Positions 36,129-45,085 of a DNA stretch of 64,000 bases are shown here, piece after piece. The notes beneath the pieces are model-generated. The model was not told the origin of the DNA, ran no database searches, and saw only the letters and a list, made by a program, of their open reading frames with translations. A program made the position numbers and the translations under genes. The stretch comes from Maledivibacter halophilus (lineage in GTDB: Bacteria; Bacillota; Clostridia; Peptostreptococcales; Caminicellaceae). The stretch lies in contig NZ_FUZT01000007.1 of the NCBI RefSeq assembly GCF_900167445.1, forward strand, positions 124,001-188,000, in the 5' to 3' direction. The stretch's first letter is position 1. Every line of letters begins with the position of its first letter.

Positions 36129-36289
36129 TTATCTTTCCACCTCCATTTTGTGGGTACAATATTATATTAACTTATGTGGGGTCATTTGTCAATAGAACTT
36201 ATCAACTATTCATTACCAAAAAATTTAAAAATCCTTTAAATTAATGTTATAATAAAGAATTGTTAAAAGATATTTTTATAATAATAATT

Positions 36290-36408
36290 AAGGAAATTGC
36301 ATAATTCTAACTTGGCACAATTGCATAATATATATGGTATGTCTTTGGAGATTTTTAAACTATATATATTAGATAGTTTTTACATAAGGTAATTATGCAA
36401 TTTGCTCA
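36290..36408 (-). repeat. MITE-like repeat family 2, copy D (119 bp)
   Basis: It starts AGGAAATTGCATAATTCTAACTTG (first 18 bases used here as the match) and ends AATTATGCAATTTGCTCA with ATTA on both sides, a possible target duplication. It is an intermediate-length variant of copies A-C. Its right end supplies the leader of the small membrane protein gene at 36431. Confidence 0.8.
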
Positions 36409-36430
36409 ATTAAAAAGAGGAGGGTTATTT

Positions 36431-36796
36431 ATGAAGAATAAAAAAACGATAATAACTATTACATTGGCAGGATTAGGTATGGCAGCATTTTTATATAAAA
36501 ACAATATGCCTAAAATACCTATAAAGGAATATAAGCTATTGTGCCTTGAACTAGCAGAAATTGATGATCAAATTGCAAGAAATGAGTTAGAAGGAAATAC
36601 TATTAATAGAAACAGTATCGTTTTTCCTCCAAAGGATAAGTCAATTAAAAACCGATATAAAATATTTTTTGATATGTATAAAAAATACAGCCGCGAAGAA
36701 TTAAAAGAAGAAAAGAAAAAATTATTAGATCGTCTTGAAATATCAAAGCAGTATAAAAATGATGAATCTGAGGATTTAGAGCTTGTAATAGAATAG
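36431..36796 (+). CDS. Small single-span membrane protein, 121 aa
   Basis: The ATG at 36431 is used because AGAGGAGGG lies directly upstream; an open frame begins 12 codons earlier within a MITE and is not credible as a start. The N-terminus KKTIITITLAGLGMAAFLY is one membrane helix or uncleaved signal anchor. The rest is charged and helical (EELKEEKKKLLDRLEISKQY). I do not recognise it. A terminator follows at 36812. Confidence 0.6.
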   Translation: MKNKKTIITITLAGLGMAAFLYKNNMPKIPIKEYKLLCLELAEIDDQIARNELEGNTINRNSIVFPPKDKSIKNRYKIFFDMYKKYSREELKEEKKKLLDRLEISKQYKNDESEDLELVIE

Positions 36797-36811
36797 ATCA
36801 ATATAAAGTGA

Positions 36812-36857
36812 AAAACACCTTCTCTTAAGCTTATTTTACTTAACTAGAAGGTGTTTT
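36812..36857. terminator. Bidirectional terminator closing the Flx-Hdr-Frd operon
   Basis: The perfect 12-bp stem AAAACACCTTCT / AGAAGGTGTTTT lies between the convergent small membrane protein gene and flxA. It is followed by T-rich sequence on both strands and is the natural 3' end of the long minus-strand operon. Confidence 0.85.
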
Positions 36858-36880
36858 ATTATCTTTATAATGAATTTCTC

Positions 36881-37702
36881 CTAACAAAAATCATTCTTAA
36901 TCTTTTTAAGCTCAGATAAATAAAACACTGGACCATCTTTGCAAACATAGTGTTCATCTAGATTGCAACGGCCACATTTACCTATTCCGCATTTCATTTT
37001 GTATTCCAATGTAGTAATAATCTGCTTAGGATCAAAGCCTAATTTTTCTAAGGTTTGCAAAGTAAATTTAATCATAATTGGAGGGCCACATATAATAGCC
37101 ATAGTCTCTTTAGGATCGGGTCTTAATTCTTCTAGATATTGGGGAACAAATCCTACAAAGCCCTTCCAATTAGGATTTTCTACGTCCACTGACAAATTCA
37201 TCTCAAACTCCTTCTCTTTAGGCCAGCTTTCAAAAATATCCCTTTCAAAAATCAAGTCATCTACAGACCGGGCCCCATAGACAAGTTGAAATTTGTTTGG
37301 ATATTCCTCTCTATGGTCTAGGGCATATTGAACTAATGATCTTAGGGGAGCTAAACCAATTCCCCCTCCTATAAATAGAAGATTTTTTCCCTTTAGATCT
37401 TCTACTGGAAAACCATTACCATAGGGACCGCGAATACCTACTTCAGCCCCTGCATCCAGCTGATGGAGAGCCTCTGTAAGCTTTCCTACCCTTTTTATAC
37501 TAAATTCCAGATAGTCACAGCCTGGAGGAGAAGTAATGGAAAAAAGTGCCTCTCCAATTCCCAAAAGGGATATCATGGCACATTGACCGGGTATTTGATT
37601 TAAGGGTTTTTCGGGCTTTATTTGAAAGGTTTTAACATCACTGCTTTCAGTAATAATATTTATTATCTTCCCACCCATAGGTATTAAAGGATTATGCTTC
37701 AT
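36881..37702 (-). CDS. flxA: FAD/NAD(P)-binding oxidoreductase subunit (FlxA/HydG-like)
   Basis: The ATG at 37702 follows GGAGGAAAATCCG and overlaps the upstream gene's stop by 11 bp. The 273-residue protein has a ferredoxin-NADP reductase fold: an FAD-binding FSITSPP region (near 60), the NAD(P) motif LLFIGGGIGLAPLRSL (near 107-122) and a C-terminal 2Fe-2S site with CGIGKCGRCNL plus one further Cys. It resembles the gamma subunit of NAD-reducing hydrogenases and FlxA of FlxABCD-Hdr systems. It would accept electrons from NADH or NADPH and pass them to the iron-sulfur subunits. It is the last gene of the unit. Confidence 0.85.
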   Translation of the reverse strand: MKHNPLIPMGGKIINIITESSDVKTFQIKPEKPLNQIPGQCAMISLLGIGEALFSITSPPGCDYLEFSIKRVGKLTEALHQLDAGAEVGIRGPYGNGFPVEDLKGKNLLFIGGGIGLAPLRSLVQYALDHREEYPNKFQLVYGARSVDDLIFERDIFESWPKEKEFEMNLSVDVENPNWKGFVGFVPQYLEELRPDPKETMAIICGPPIMIKFTLQTLEKLGFDPKQIITTLEYKMKCGIGKCGRCNLDEHYVCKDGPVFYLSELKKIKNDFC

Positions 37703-38744
37703 CGGATTTTCCTCCAATCTTTTTGATTACAGTGTTTATTGATATTCCCACGGGGCAGAGCTCAGCACATCGACCACAGCCTACACATGACAGCTCTCCA
37801 TGTTTTTTTACAAAATAATTTAGTTTATGATAAAATCGATTTTTAATACGATCTTTTTTTGTAGGTCTAGGGTTATGGTCCCCTGCCATATTGGTAAAGT
37901 TTGAGAACATACAGGAATCCCATGTGCGATAACGAACACCCTGATCTTTTCGATTAAAATCACGAATATCATAGCAGTGGCAAGTAGGACAATAATAAGT
38001 ACAGGTACCACAGCCTAAACACAGCATTCCCAGATTATCCCATAGTGGAGAATCAAAGAATTCATCCATTCTTTTTTGGATTTCTTCTGGTGAAAGTCTT
38101 TCTTCAAGTTTCTTTTCCCCATTCCCTGCAGGCACTGGAAAGATTTCTGAAGTCTTAAAATCTCCGATTTCCATCAGCTGTTCTAACAGTTTTTCACCCT
38201 TTTTACTATTAGATTTTAAATAAATTTCTTTTTTATTATCCTTATACATCAAAATGTCGGCAGAAGGTTCAGTAGGACATATGCCAAAGTCTTCACAGCT
38301 GCAGTTTTCTCCTATTTCAGTACAGATAGCTGCAATAATCACTGTTTTGTCTCTCTTTTCCCTATATAAGGTATCCACTGGATCCGCTAAAAAAACTTTA
38401 TCAATTAATTCTAGACTTCTTACATCACAGGCTTTAACCCCTAAAATAATTTGTGGCATCATCTTTTCTGGTTCTTCAATTTCTAATTTATCTCCCCTTC
38501 TAGAAAATTTGATATAAGTTTCTGAGTCGGGAAATAAAAAGGATTTTATAGAACCTAGTGGGGGCTTGCTTTGAAAAGTAATCTCTTCTACAATTTCTAC
38601 TTCCTTAGGATTCACTCGATCTAGAGGACGATAATGTTCTACCTCATCTTCAAGCTTAGGACAAAAAATATTGTATTTAGATTTCAGCTGACTAAGGGCA
38701 GATATCAAATTGGAAAACTCATTTGTTTTAATAATTAATCCCAT
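37692..38744 (-). CDS. flxB: 4Fe-4S electron-transfer subunit (FlxB-like)
   Basis: The 350-residue protein has an N-terminal domain related to HydB/AsrA of sulfhydrogenase type, an extra Cys cluster GENCSCEDFGICP, and two ferredoxin sites in the C-terminal third: MLCLGCGTCTYYCPTC and LSCVGCGRCAELCPVG. It is soluble and probably shuttles electrons between FlxA and the rest of the complex. It is directly adjacent to the next gene (0-bp gap) and overlaps flxA. The pairing with an FAD/NAD subunit, an MvhD-like protein and HdrABC supports the Flx assignment over a hydrogenase one, since no NiFe subunits are present. Confidence 0.82.
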   Translation of the reverse strand: MGLIIKTNEFSNLISALSQLKSKYNIFCPKLEDEVEHYRPLDRVNPKEVEIVEEITFQSKPPLGSIKSFLFPDSETYIKFSRRGDKLEIEEPEKMMPQIILGVKACDVRSLELIDKVFLADPVDTLYREKRDKTVIIAAICTEIGENCSCEDFGICPTEPSADILMYKDNKKEIYLKSNSKKGEKLLEQLMEIGDFKTSEIFPVPAGNGEKKLEERLSPEEIQKRMDEFFDSPLWDNLGMLCLGCGTCTYYCPTCHCYDIRDFNRKDQGVRYRTWDSCMFSNFTNMAGDHNPRPTKKDRIKNRFYHKLNYFVKKHGELSCVGCGRCAELCPVGISINTVIKKIGGKSDEA

Positions 38745-39746
38745 TTATTTACCCTCCTTTTCAAAAAAGTTTGGCTCGTCAGCCTTAGCACTTGATAAAG
38801 GAGTTGGCAGTTGATCAATGCCAGCTTCATAGGAACCGTAAAATTCATGAAGATCTCCTTTTAATTTCTGATTTAAAAGATGTAGAGGAATATTCTCTGG
38901 ACATACCCTTGAGCACTCACCACATCCAACACATCGGTCGGATACATGAAAAGCCCTTATTATATGGTAGAACTGGTGTTGTGCCAGCTCACTTTTATCT
39001 GCATCTATATAATCCGGATTTTCTCTATCAAAAATACATACCCGACATGTACAAACAGGACATGCATTCCTACAGCTATAGCAGCGTTTACAGCGATTCA
39101 GCTGCCTCTTCCAAAATTCAAATCTTTCTTTCCTTGACATTTTCTCAATTTCATCAATATCTGTAAAACATTCTTTTAGTGTCAGTTTTTTTTCTTCTAT
39201 GACCTTTGGTATATTATCTCCTGTAATGAGAACATCTACCTCTTCCTTTGGTGGTGTAGAATACTTACAGCTGAGGCAAAAGGGAGATAGAATCTTCTCA
39301 TATTTGACTTTTTTCTTTCTTTCTTTATTCTTTACCTCTAAAAAATCAGTATTAAATTCCAGCTGGATTTCACCAAGTTCTTGGCCGATTTCCTTTTTAA
39401 GTTGGTCTTTTTTAATCATACCAGAACACTGAACACCTATAAGATAGATTTGATCTCTTTGAATACGGCTTTCTCCAAGCATAAGCTTAATTGCCCTATG
39501 ATCACAGCCCTTAACCACAAGGGCTGTCTTTTTATTTTGAAAACCATCTTGAAGCAAATATTTAGAAAGGGCCTTTTCACTGAAGGCATCAAATATTAAA
39601 TTTTTAGCTTCATGGGGAGATGTGGCAATATAGGGGATAAATTCAAAGGTACCCTTACCCTTTGTGTAGCCTAGTACCATATCTACCTCTTTATTTTCCA
39701 ATAATTTAATAGCTATTTCTTGCAGCTTTTCTGTCATCTTGAACAT
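38745..39746 (-). CDS. flxC: 4Fe-4S electron-transfer subunit (FlxC-like)
   Basis: The 333-residue protein has an N-terminal domain of about 180 residues with VVKGCDHRAIKLML and a SPFCLSCKYSTPP site, as in coenzyme-F420-hydrogenase-beta-like proteins. Two ferredoxin clusters follow: RCKRCYSCRNACPVCTCRVC and DRCVGCGECSRVCPENIP. In FlxABCD-Hdr clusters the third subunit is of this kind. It overlaps flxD by 13 bp. It could also interact with ferredoxin. Family role is inferred from motifs and order. Confidence 0.8.
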   Translation of the reverse strand: MFKMTEKLQEIAIKLLENKEVDMVLGYTKGKGTFEFIPYIATSPHEAKNLIFDAFSEKALSKYLLQDGFQNKKTALVVKGCDHRAIKLMLGESRIQRDQIYLIGVQCSGMIKKDQLKKEIGQELGEIQLEFNTDFLEVKNKERKKKVKYEKILSPFCLSCKYSTPPKEEVDVLITGDNIPKVIEEKKLTLKECFTDIDEIEKMSRKERFEFWKRQLNRCKRCYSCRNACPVCTCRVCIFDRENPDYIDADKSELAQHQFYHIIRAFHVSDRCVGCGECSRVCPENIPLHLLNQKLKGDLHEFYGSYEAGIDQLPTPLSSAKADEPNFFEKEGK

Positions 39747-40168
39747 CTGAGATCCCTCACTTTATCATAAACTCCCATTTGTTTAAGCCTTTGAGTAAAC
39801 TCCTCTACAGTAATTTTAAAGCGATCCCCTTCATTTCCTGATATCCATTTTACTAATAAGCGTTCAGGATCAAGGCCCATAAACTCCATAAGACTTCTTA
39901 ATAATACCATTCGTTTTCTTGTATGGTAATTACCCGTATCATAATGACAATCTCCTGGATGGCAGCCTGCAATCATAACACCGTCGGCACCATTTTGAAA
40001 GGCCCTTAGTATTAAGGATACATCTACTCTACTAGAACAGGGAACCCGTATTATCCTTATATTTTCAGGATATTTCAGCCGACCGGTTCCAGCCAAATCA
40101 GCCCCAGCATAGCTGCACCAGTTACAACAAAATGCTATAATTTTAGGCTCAAAACCTTCTTGCATCAT
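39734..40168 (-). CDS. flxD: MvhD/FlxD-like 2Fe-2S subunit
   Basis: The 144-residue protein has the MvhD pattern: AFCCNWCSYAGADLAGTGRLKYP (Cys14, Cys15, Cys18), then RIIRVPCSSRVD, AGCHPGDCHYDTGN and a helical end. In methanogens this subunit links a hydrogenase to HdrA; in FlxABCD-HdrABC it links NAD(P)H dehydrogenase subunits to HdrA. It starts by a 4-bp ATGA overlap with the end of hdrA, so their translation is coupled and equal amounts are expected. All expected cysteines are intact. Confidence 0.9.
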   Translation of the reverse strand: MMQEGFEPKIIAFCCNWCSYAGADLAGTGRLKYPENIRIIRVPCSSRVDVSLILRAFQNGADGVMIAGCHPGDCHYDTGNYHTRKRMVLLRSLMEFMGLDPERLLVKWISGNEGDRFKITVEEFTQRLKQMGVYDKVRDLRCSR

Positions 40169-42141
40169 ATGCTATCCACCTCCGCTAAAAGTTGTCTGCT
40201 GGTAAAGCCTCCAATATCCATTGCACCACTTCGGCATAATCCAGCGCAAGCTCCACAGCCCTGGCACAATGCCCTATTTATTGAAGCAACTGGTCTTTTA
40301 ATGGTTTTGCCGCCAACCCTTTCTGTAACATATTCTTGGCTGATAGCTTCATAGGGACATACAGGTTTACACTGCATACAGCCGCTGCAAAGTTCCTTGT
40401 TTACTATGGCAGTAGTAGGAACGCTTTTTACCTTTCCCTTATTGAACATAATAATAGCTTTAGCAGCTGCACCACTGGCCTGGGTTACAGATTCGGGAAT
40501 ATCCTTAGGTCCCTGGCAAACTCCTGCCAAAAACACTCCCTGGGCTTGAGTCTCAAAGGGTCGAAGCTTAGCATGGGCTTCAGTAAAAAAGCCATTTACA
40601 TCCGAGGAAATACCAAGCATACTTCCAATTTTCTTTGCATCCTTTTTAGGTTCAATACTGGTAGCAAGAACAACTAAATCTGCTTCAATTTCCACCTGCT
40701 CTCCTAAGGATCCATCAAAGCCTCGAACAAGTAGACGATTTTCCTCATCCCCTAATCCTTCAACCTTTGACACCTGACCTCTTAAATAGTTTGCTCCCTG
40801 CCTGCGGGCCCTTTCATAAAATTCTTCATAATTTTTTCCAGCAGCTCGAACATCAATATAAAAGATGTATTTTTCTATATTGGGAAACTTTTCGCTTAGT
40901 AGCAGTGAATGCTTTGCAGTGTAAAGACAGCAAACCTTAGAGCAATATGGATTTCCATCATGTCTATCCCTTGACCCCACACATTGTATAAAAACTATAC
41001 GTTTAGGCTCTTTACCATTAGAAGGTCTAAGGATTTTACCACCGGTAGGCCCAGAAGCATTAAGCATTCTTTCTATATCTAGGCTGGTTATAACATCCGG
41101 GTGGTTTCCATAATTGTATTCTCCCAGATGATAGGGTCTATTTAAATCAAAGCCAGTGGCCACAATAATGGCTCCATATTCCCTCTCAATGATTTCATCC
41201 TCCATTTCATAATCAATGGCACCCTTAGTACAAACAGTTTTACAAAGACCACATTTTCCCGTTTGAAAATATATACAATTATCACGGTCTATTACCGGCT
41301 TATTTGGAACTGCCTGGGGAAATAGGGTATGGATTGCCTTTCTTTTGCTTTGGCCTTGATCAAACTCATTATCAACTTTTTTAGGACATTTACTGGTACA
41401 ATCGCCACATCCGTTGCAAATATCCATATTTACACTGGTCGCTTTCTTTCTGATAGTCACATTGAAGTTGCCCACATATCCAGAAACCTCTTCAACTTCA
41501 GAATAGGTATGAAGTGTAATATTTTTATGGGAGGCAGCTTCCACCATCTTAGGTGTTAATATACAGGCTGAACAATCCAATGTTGGAAAGGTTTTATCAA
41601 ACTGAGCCATCTTACCGCCGATGGAGGATTCCTTTTCGACTAAATCCACAGGATACCCGGCATCAGCAATATCAAGGGCAGCCTGAATTCCTGCAATTCC
41701 TCCACCTATAACCAGTGCTCGTTTTGTAATGCCAAGCTCATCAGAATGAAGTGGTATGGCATATTGTGTTTTAGCTATGGCCTTTTTAACCAGATCTATA
41801 GCCTTTATCGTTGCCTTTTCTTTATCGGTATGTACCCAGGAACATTGTTCTCTAATATTTGCTATTTCTACATAATAAGGGTTTAGCCCTTTATTTATCA
41901 TAAGCTGCTGAAATGTGGATTCATGCATTCTAGGTGAACAAGAACCAATGACAACACGATCCAGATTATACTTATCAATGGCCCCTTTAATCTCTGATTG
42001 ACCTACTTCTGAACACAGGTATTGTATATCATGGGAGCAGACAACATAGGGTATTTTCTTCATTTCTTCTGCCACCCGCTCTACATCTACTGTATTCTTA
42101 ATATTACTTCCACACCAGCATATAAAGACTCCAATTCTCAT
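40165..42141 (-). CDS. hdrA: HdrA-like electron-bifurcating flavoprotein
   Basis: The 658-residue protein is full-length HdrA. An N-terminal domain (MRIGVFICWCGSN, then RVVIGSCSPRMHE) precedes the FAD fold GGGIAGIQAALDIADAG (146-162) and FPTLDCSACILTPKM. Ferredoxin clusters follow at 242-252 (CNGCGDCTSKC) and 289-304, FIQCVGSRD and YCSKVCCLYTAKHS in the middle, and two more C-terminal clusters at 585-595 (CSGCMQCKPVC) and 626-636 (CQGCGACAGLC). HdrA carries the FAD where electron bifurcation happens, one branch reducing ferredoxin. Here HdrB and HdrC lie upstream and the Flx genes downstream. All clusters are intact. Confidence 0.93.
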   Translation of the reverse strand: MRIGVFICWCGSNIKNTVDVERVAEEMKKIPYVVCSHDIQYLCSEVGQSEIKGAIDKYNLDRVVIGSCSPRMHESTFQQLMINKGLNPYYVEIANIREQCSWVHTDKEKATIKAIDLVKKAIAKTQYAIPLHSDELGITKRALVIGGGIAGIQAALDIADAGYPVDLVEKESSIGGKMAQFDKTFPTLDCSACILTPKMVEAASHKNITLHTYSEVEEVSGYVGNFNVTIRKKATSVNMDICNGCGDCTSKCPKKVDNEFDQGQSKRKAIHTLFPQAVPNKPVIDRDNCIYFQTGKCGLCKTVCTKGAIDYEMEDEIIEREYGAIIVATGFDLNRPYHLGEYNYGNHPDVITSLDIERMLNASGPTGGKILRPSNGKEPKRIVFIQCVGSRDRHDGNPYCSKVCCLYTAKHSLLLSEKFPNIEKYIFYIDVRAAGKNYEEFYERARRQGANYLRGQVSKVEGLGDEENRLLVRGFDGSLGEQVEIEADLVVLATSIEPKKDAKKIGSMLGISSDVNGFFTEAHAKLRPFETQAQGVFLAGVCQGPKDIPESVTQASGAAAKAIIMFNKGKVKSVPTTAIVNKELCSGCMQCKPVCPYEAISQEYVTERVGGKTIKRPVASINRALCQGCGACAGLCRSGAMDIGGFTSRQLLAEVDSI

Positions 42142-42169
42142 TGTTTACCTCCCCTTTTCTAAGATGCCT

Positions 42170-42559
42170 CTATCGTCTGAATTTTCGCATTGAAGCAATA
42201 AGGGCCTGTCTTGGGACTCCTCTTTTATGAATTAATTGTACTTTGCTTTGGTCCTTTTCCCGCAGCATCATAACTCGAAGGCCTTCAAAAACCTTAGCCG
42301 GCTCAATATCTCTAGGACATCGGCTAGAACAGGCCATACAGGAAGCACAAATCCAAAGGCTTTCACTTTTAAGTACCTTTTCAAATAAACCCAGCTTTAT
42401 AAGCTTTATCATTTGATGGGGTTTATAATCCATTTCTTCAATAAAGGGACAGCCAGAGCTGCATTTCATACATTGATAGCAGTCCTTTACATCCTTTTGT
42501 ATAATATCCATAAGTTCTTCCCTTTCCCTATCACTGGCTGTTCTTTGAGGAAAACGCAT
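42170..42559 (-). CDS. hdrC: HdrC-like 4Fe-4S subunit
   Basis: The 129-residue protein has exactly the two HdrC cluster motifs: CYQCMKCSSGCPF and CASCMACSSRCPRDIEP, plus a conserved MRFPQRTAS start. It conducts electrons from HdrA to HdrB. The gene starts 25 bp after hdrB's stop and ends 28 bp before hdrA, with an AAGGAG-type site. No membrane helices are present, so this is the soluble HdrABC type rather than HdrDE. Confidence 0.9.
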   Translation of the reverse strand: MRFPQRTASDREREELMDIIQKDVKDCYQCMKCSSGCPFIEEMDYKPHQMIKLIKLGLFEKVLKSESLWICASCMACSSRCPRDIEPAKVFEGLRVMMLREKDQSKVQLIHKRGVPRQALIASMRKFRR

Positions 42560-42583
42560 AAGGCTTATCTCCTTTCTTTGTAC

Positions 42584-43417
42584 CTAATTGGCAATCTGAT
42601 TTTGAAACTCTTCTTTTTCTAATTCTTCTAGGCCTCCTAGGGCCTGAACAATTGGAACAGTAATATAGTTAATAGGCAACTTATCCCTTTCATCCCATTT
42701 TTTTTGGCAGTCCTCTAAATTATGCTTACATAGCGGACAAGCAGTAACGATTTGGGTTGCTCCAACCTTTTTCGCTGATTTTACTATTCTCTCACTAATA
42801 TTCTGACTAATACCTTCCTTTTGATAAGCATGATAAGAGCCGCAGCAGTCGGTACTATAGGGGAATTTTACAGGTTCTGCTCCTAAGGCCTTTACAATTT
42901 CCTCCATTAGCTGGGGATTTTCAGGATCTAATAGTCCCATTTCTTCCTTTGGTCTAAGAAATAAACAGCCGTAATAGCAGGCAATTTTTTCTTCAGATAA
43001 GGGTGATACTGTTTTCTCCCTTAGTTTATCTAAACCAATAAAATCCCTTAAAGCTTCAATTAAATGATATACTTTTGTATCTCCTTCATATTCAAACTGT
43101 AGGTAACTTCCCACACGCTTTTTAGCTTCTTTATCATTTTTCATTCTATAGTTAACACGTTTAAGCACATGATAGCAAGCACTACACAAGGTTAAAAGCC
43201 CTTGACGATTTTCCTCCTTGGTTTTTTGCAAGGCCCTGACAGAGGATAATAAAGGTACATATTCATCCTCCGTTAGGGGATATACAGCTCCACAGCATTC
43301 CCATTGGGAGAGCTCATGGGCATATACACCAAAGAAATTTAGAATTGCCATTGATTCCCTTTCAAAGCCATCATCTTTTTGTGCTCTAACTGTGCAACCG
43401 GGATAATATCCTAGCAT
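42584..43417 (-). CDS. hdrB: HdrB-like CCG-domain subunit
   Basis: The ATG at 43417 follows AAAGGGGAG; an in-frame ATG 16 codons earlier has no ribosome site. The 277-residue protein has both CCG domains: YYPGCTV, ECCGAVYP with CSACYHVL; and CYYGCLFL, DCCGSYHAY with CPLCKHNL. These hold the noncubane [4Fe-4S] clusters that reduce heterodisulfide in methanogens. In this operon the high-potential acceptor gene next to it encodes a fumarate reductase, so HdrB may hand electrons to its iron-sulfur subunit, or use a disulfide as an alternative. That step is inference. Confidence 0.9.
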   Translation of the reverse strand: MLGYYPGCTVRAQKDDGFERESMAILNFFGVYAHELSQWECCGAVYPLTEDEYVPLLSSVRALQKTKEENRQGLLTLCSACYHVLKRVNYRMKNDKEAKKRVGSYLQFEYEGDTKVYHLIEALRDFIGLDKLREKTVSPLSEEKIACYYGCLFLRPKEEMGLLDPENPQLMEEIVKALGAEPVKFPYSTDCCGSYHAYQKEGISQNISERIVKSAKKVGATQIVTACPLCKHNLEDCQKKWDERDKLPINYITVPIVQALGGLEELEKEEFQNQIAN

Positions 43418-43457
43418 ATTTTCAACTCCCCTTTTGCTTTTAAATTTAAGATGATTC

Positions 43458-45071
43458 CTATCCATTTGGGCTAAGTCTATGTTTAAAAGGAATCAAAATA
43501 GGTGAAGCAAATCTCTTTTCAATTCCCTGATTTTTTAATTCATCCACAAAATTCTTTACATGTTCAATACTTAAACTGGGCTTAAAATCCTTCATGGATA
43601 AAGCTTTATCTGCAGCCTGAAGTCCCGCCCTTCTTCCAAATACTAAAATATCAAGTAGGGAATTTCCCATAAGGCGGTTTCTTCCGTGGATACCACCGGA
43701 AGCTTCCCCTGCCACAAAAAGATTTTCAACAGAGGTTTCACCATTTTCATCAATTAATACTCCTCCATTTTGATAATGAAGAGTTGGATATACTAAAATA
43801 GGGTCCCTGCGTATATCTAAATCAAACCTTTGGAATTGTCTAAGCATAGCTGGCAGTTCCCTTTCAATAGTTCCTTCTCCATGGATAAGCTCAATCATCG
43901 GTGAATCTAACCATACACCACTCATTCCTGCAGGTGTTGTTATACCTTTTCCCCTTGCACATTCCCTTATAATAGCAGAAGCCTCTACATCACGGGTTTC
44001 AAGGGGATAAACAAATTGCTCACCATCTATATTAACAGGCTCAGCTCCTAGACCCCTAACCTTTTCTGTTATCAGACATCCTTCTACCTGCTCTGGAAAG
44101 GCAGCTCCCGTAGGATGATATTGGATAGTATCCATAAATACAAGCTTAGCACCTGCCCTATAGGCCATAACCAAACCATCGGCTGTTGCTCCATAATGAT
44201 TTGAAGTGGGGAAATTTTGGGTGTGGAGTCTTCCAAGCCCACCGGTTGCCATAATTACCGTTTTTGCCTGAACTACTTTATACTCTCCTGTCTCCATATT
44301 ATATAGTAATGCTCCAGCTGCCTTACCATTTTCATCTAAAATTAGTTCTACAGCCGGGCTAAATTCAATCACCTCAATATTTCTACACAAAACTTCATCT
44401 CTTATTACTCGCATAATTTCTGCTCCCGTATAATCCCTAGCAGAATGCATCCTTTTTCTTGAGGTTCCACCGCCATGATTTGTTTTCATAGTTCCATCTG
44501 TCTTTTTATCAAACATACAACCCATATCTTCCAGCCATTTAATCACAAAGGGAGCATCGGAAACTAAAGCCTTTACTAAATTTGGTATATTGGAATAATG
44601 TCCGCCCCCCATAACATCTAGATAATGTACAGCAGGTGAATCCTGGGGCTGATCTGCAGCCTGAATTCCTCCCTGGGCCATTACAGTATTAGCATCACCA
44701 AATCTAAGCTTAGTAGCCATAAGCACCTTCGCTCCTTGCTCATGGGCCAATAAAGCAGCAGAAGCTCCAGCTCCTCCACCACCAATAACAAGTACATCTA
44801 CCTCGTAATCCACTTTCTTTATAGAGAAATTTTTACAATCTATTCTGGGATATGCTTCTAATACATCGCAAAGTTCATGGGGAAAGCGATCCCCTTTATT
44901 AGGTCCAAACTTAGCCTGGCGAAACTGATTTTCTATATAGTCGGGATGATGATTCTTAAGTACCTCTTCCTTTTCCTTTGGAGTCATTCTGGGATAGTAG
45001 TTCCCTAAACGAGAAGCTCTAGTCTCTTCTACTTTTTTTATCAATTCTCTCATTGCAGAAGTATAACTCAT
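43458..45071 (-). CDS. Fumarate reductase/succinate dehydrogenase flavoprotein (TfrA/FrdA-like)
   Basis: The 537-residue protein has the FrdA/SdhA FAD fold with VLVIGGGGAGASAALLAHEQGAKVLMATK near 92-120, followed by NTVMAQGGIQ, HGGGTSRKRMHSARDYTG (FAD His and catalytic region), FPEQVEGCLITEKVRG and RDVEASAIIRECARG. It ends with GASGGIHGRNRLMGNSLLDILVFG (paraphrased: GEASGGIHGRNRLMGN), which holds the usual active-site region. It lacks a signal peptide, and no FrdC/FrdD membrane anchors are in the operon, so it is a soluble fumarate reductase. Aspartase upstream supplies fumarate. Start ATG lies 14 bp after the iron-sulfur subunit gene. Substrate specificity for fumarate is strongly suggested by context. 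Confidence 0.87.
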   Translation of the reverse strand: MSYTSAMRELIKKVEETRASRLGNYYPRMTPKEKEEVLKNHHPDYIENQFRQAKFGPNKGDRFPHELCDVLEAYPRIDCKNFSIKKVDYEVDVLVIGGGGAGASAALLAHEQGAKVLMATKLRFGDANTVMAQGGIQAADQPQDSPAVHYLDVMGGGHYSNIPNLVKALVSDAPFVIKWLEDMGCMFDKKTDGTMKTNHGGGTSRKRMHSARDYTGAEIMRVIRDEVLCRNIEVIEFSPAVELILDENGKAAGALLYNMETGEYKVVQAKTVIMATGGLGRLHTQNFPTSNHYGATADGLVMAYRAGAKLVFMDTIQYHPTGAAFPEQVEGCLITEKVRGLGAEPVNIDGEQFVYPLETRDVEASAIIRECARGKGITTPAGMSGVWLDSPMIELIHGEGTIERELPAMLRQFQRFDLDIRRDPILVYPTLHYQNGGVLIDENGETSVENLFVAGEASGGIHGRNRLMGNSLLDILVFGRRAGLQAADKALSMKDFKPSLSIEHVKNFVDELKNQGIEKRFASPILIPFKHRLSPNG

Positions 45072-45085
45072 ATTATTAGGCCCCC

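Noticed and set aside
36395-36430. Longer N-terminus for the small membrane protein
   Set aside because: The ATG lies inside MITE copy D; the ATG at 36431 has a strong AGAGGAGGG site.
38792-39166. Plus-strand open frames within flxC and neighbours
   Set aside because: They oppose well-conserved ferredoxin genes and have no start signals or recognisable products.
36881-40168. NiFe hydrogenase or sulfhydrogenase operon
   Set aside because: The FAD/NAD and iron-sulfur subunits resemble HydG and HydB, but there are no large or small NiFe subunits, and HdrABC is adjacent.
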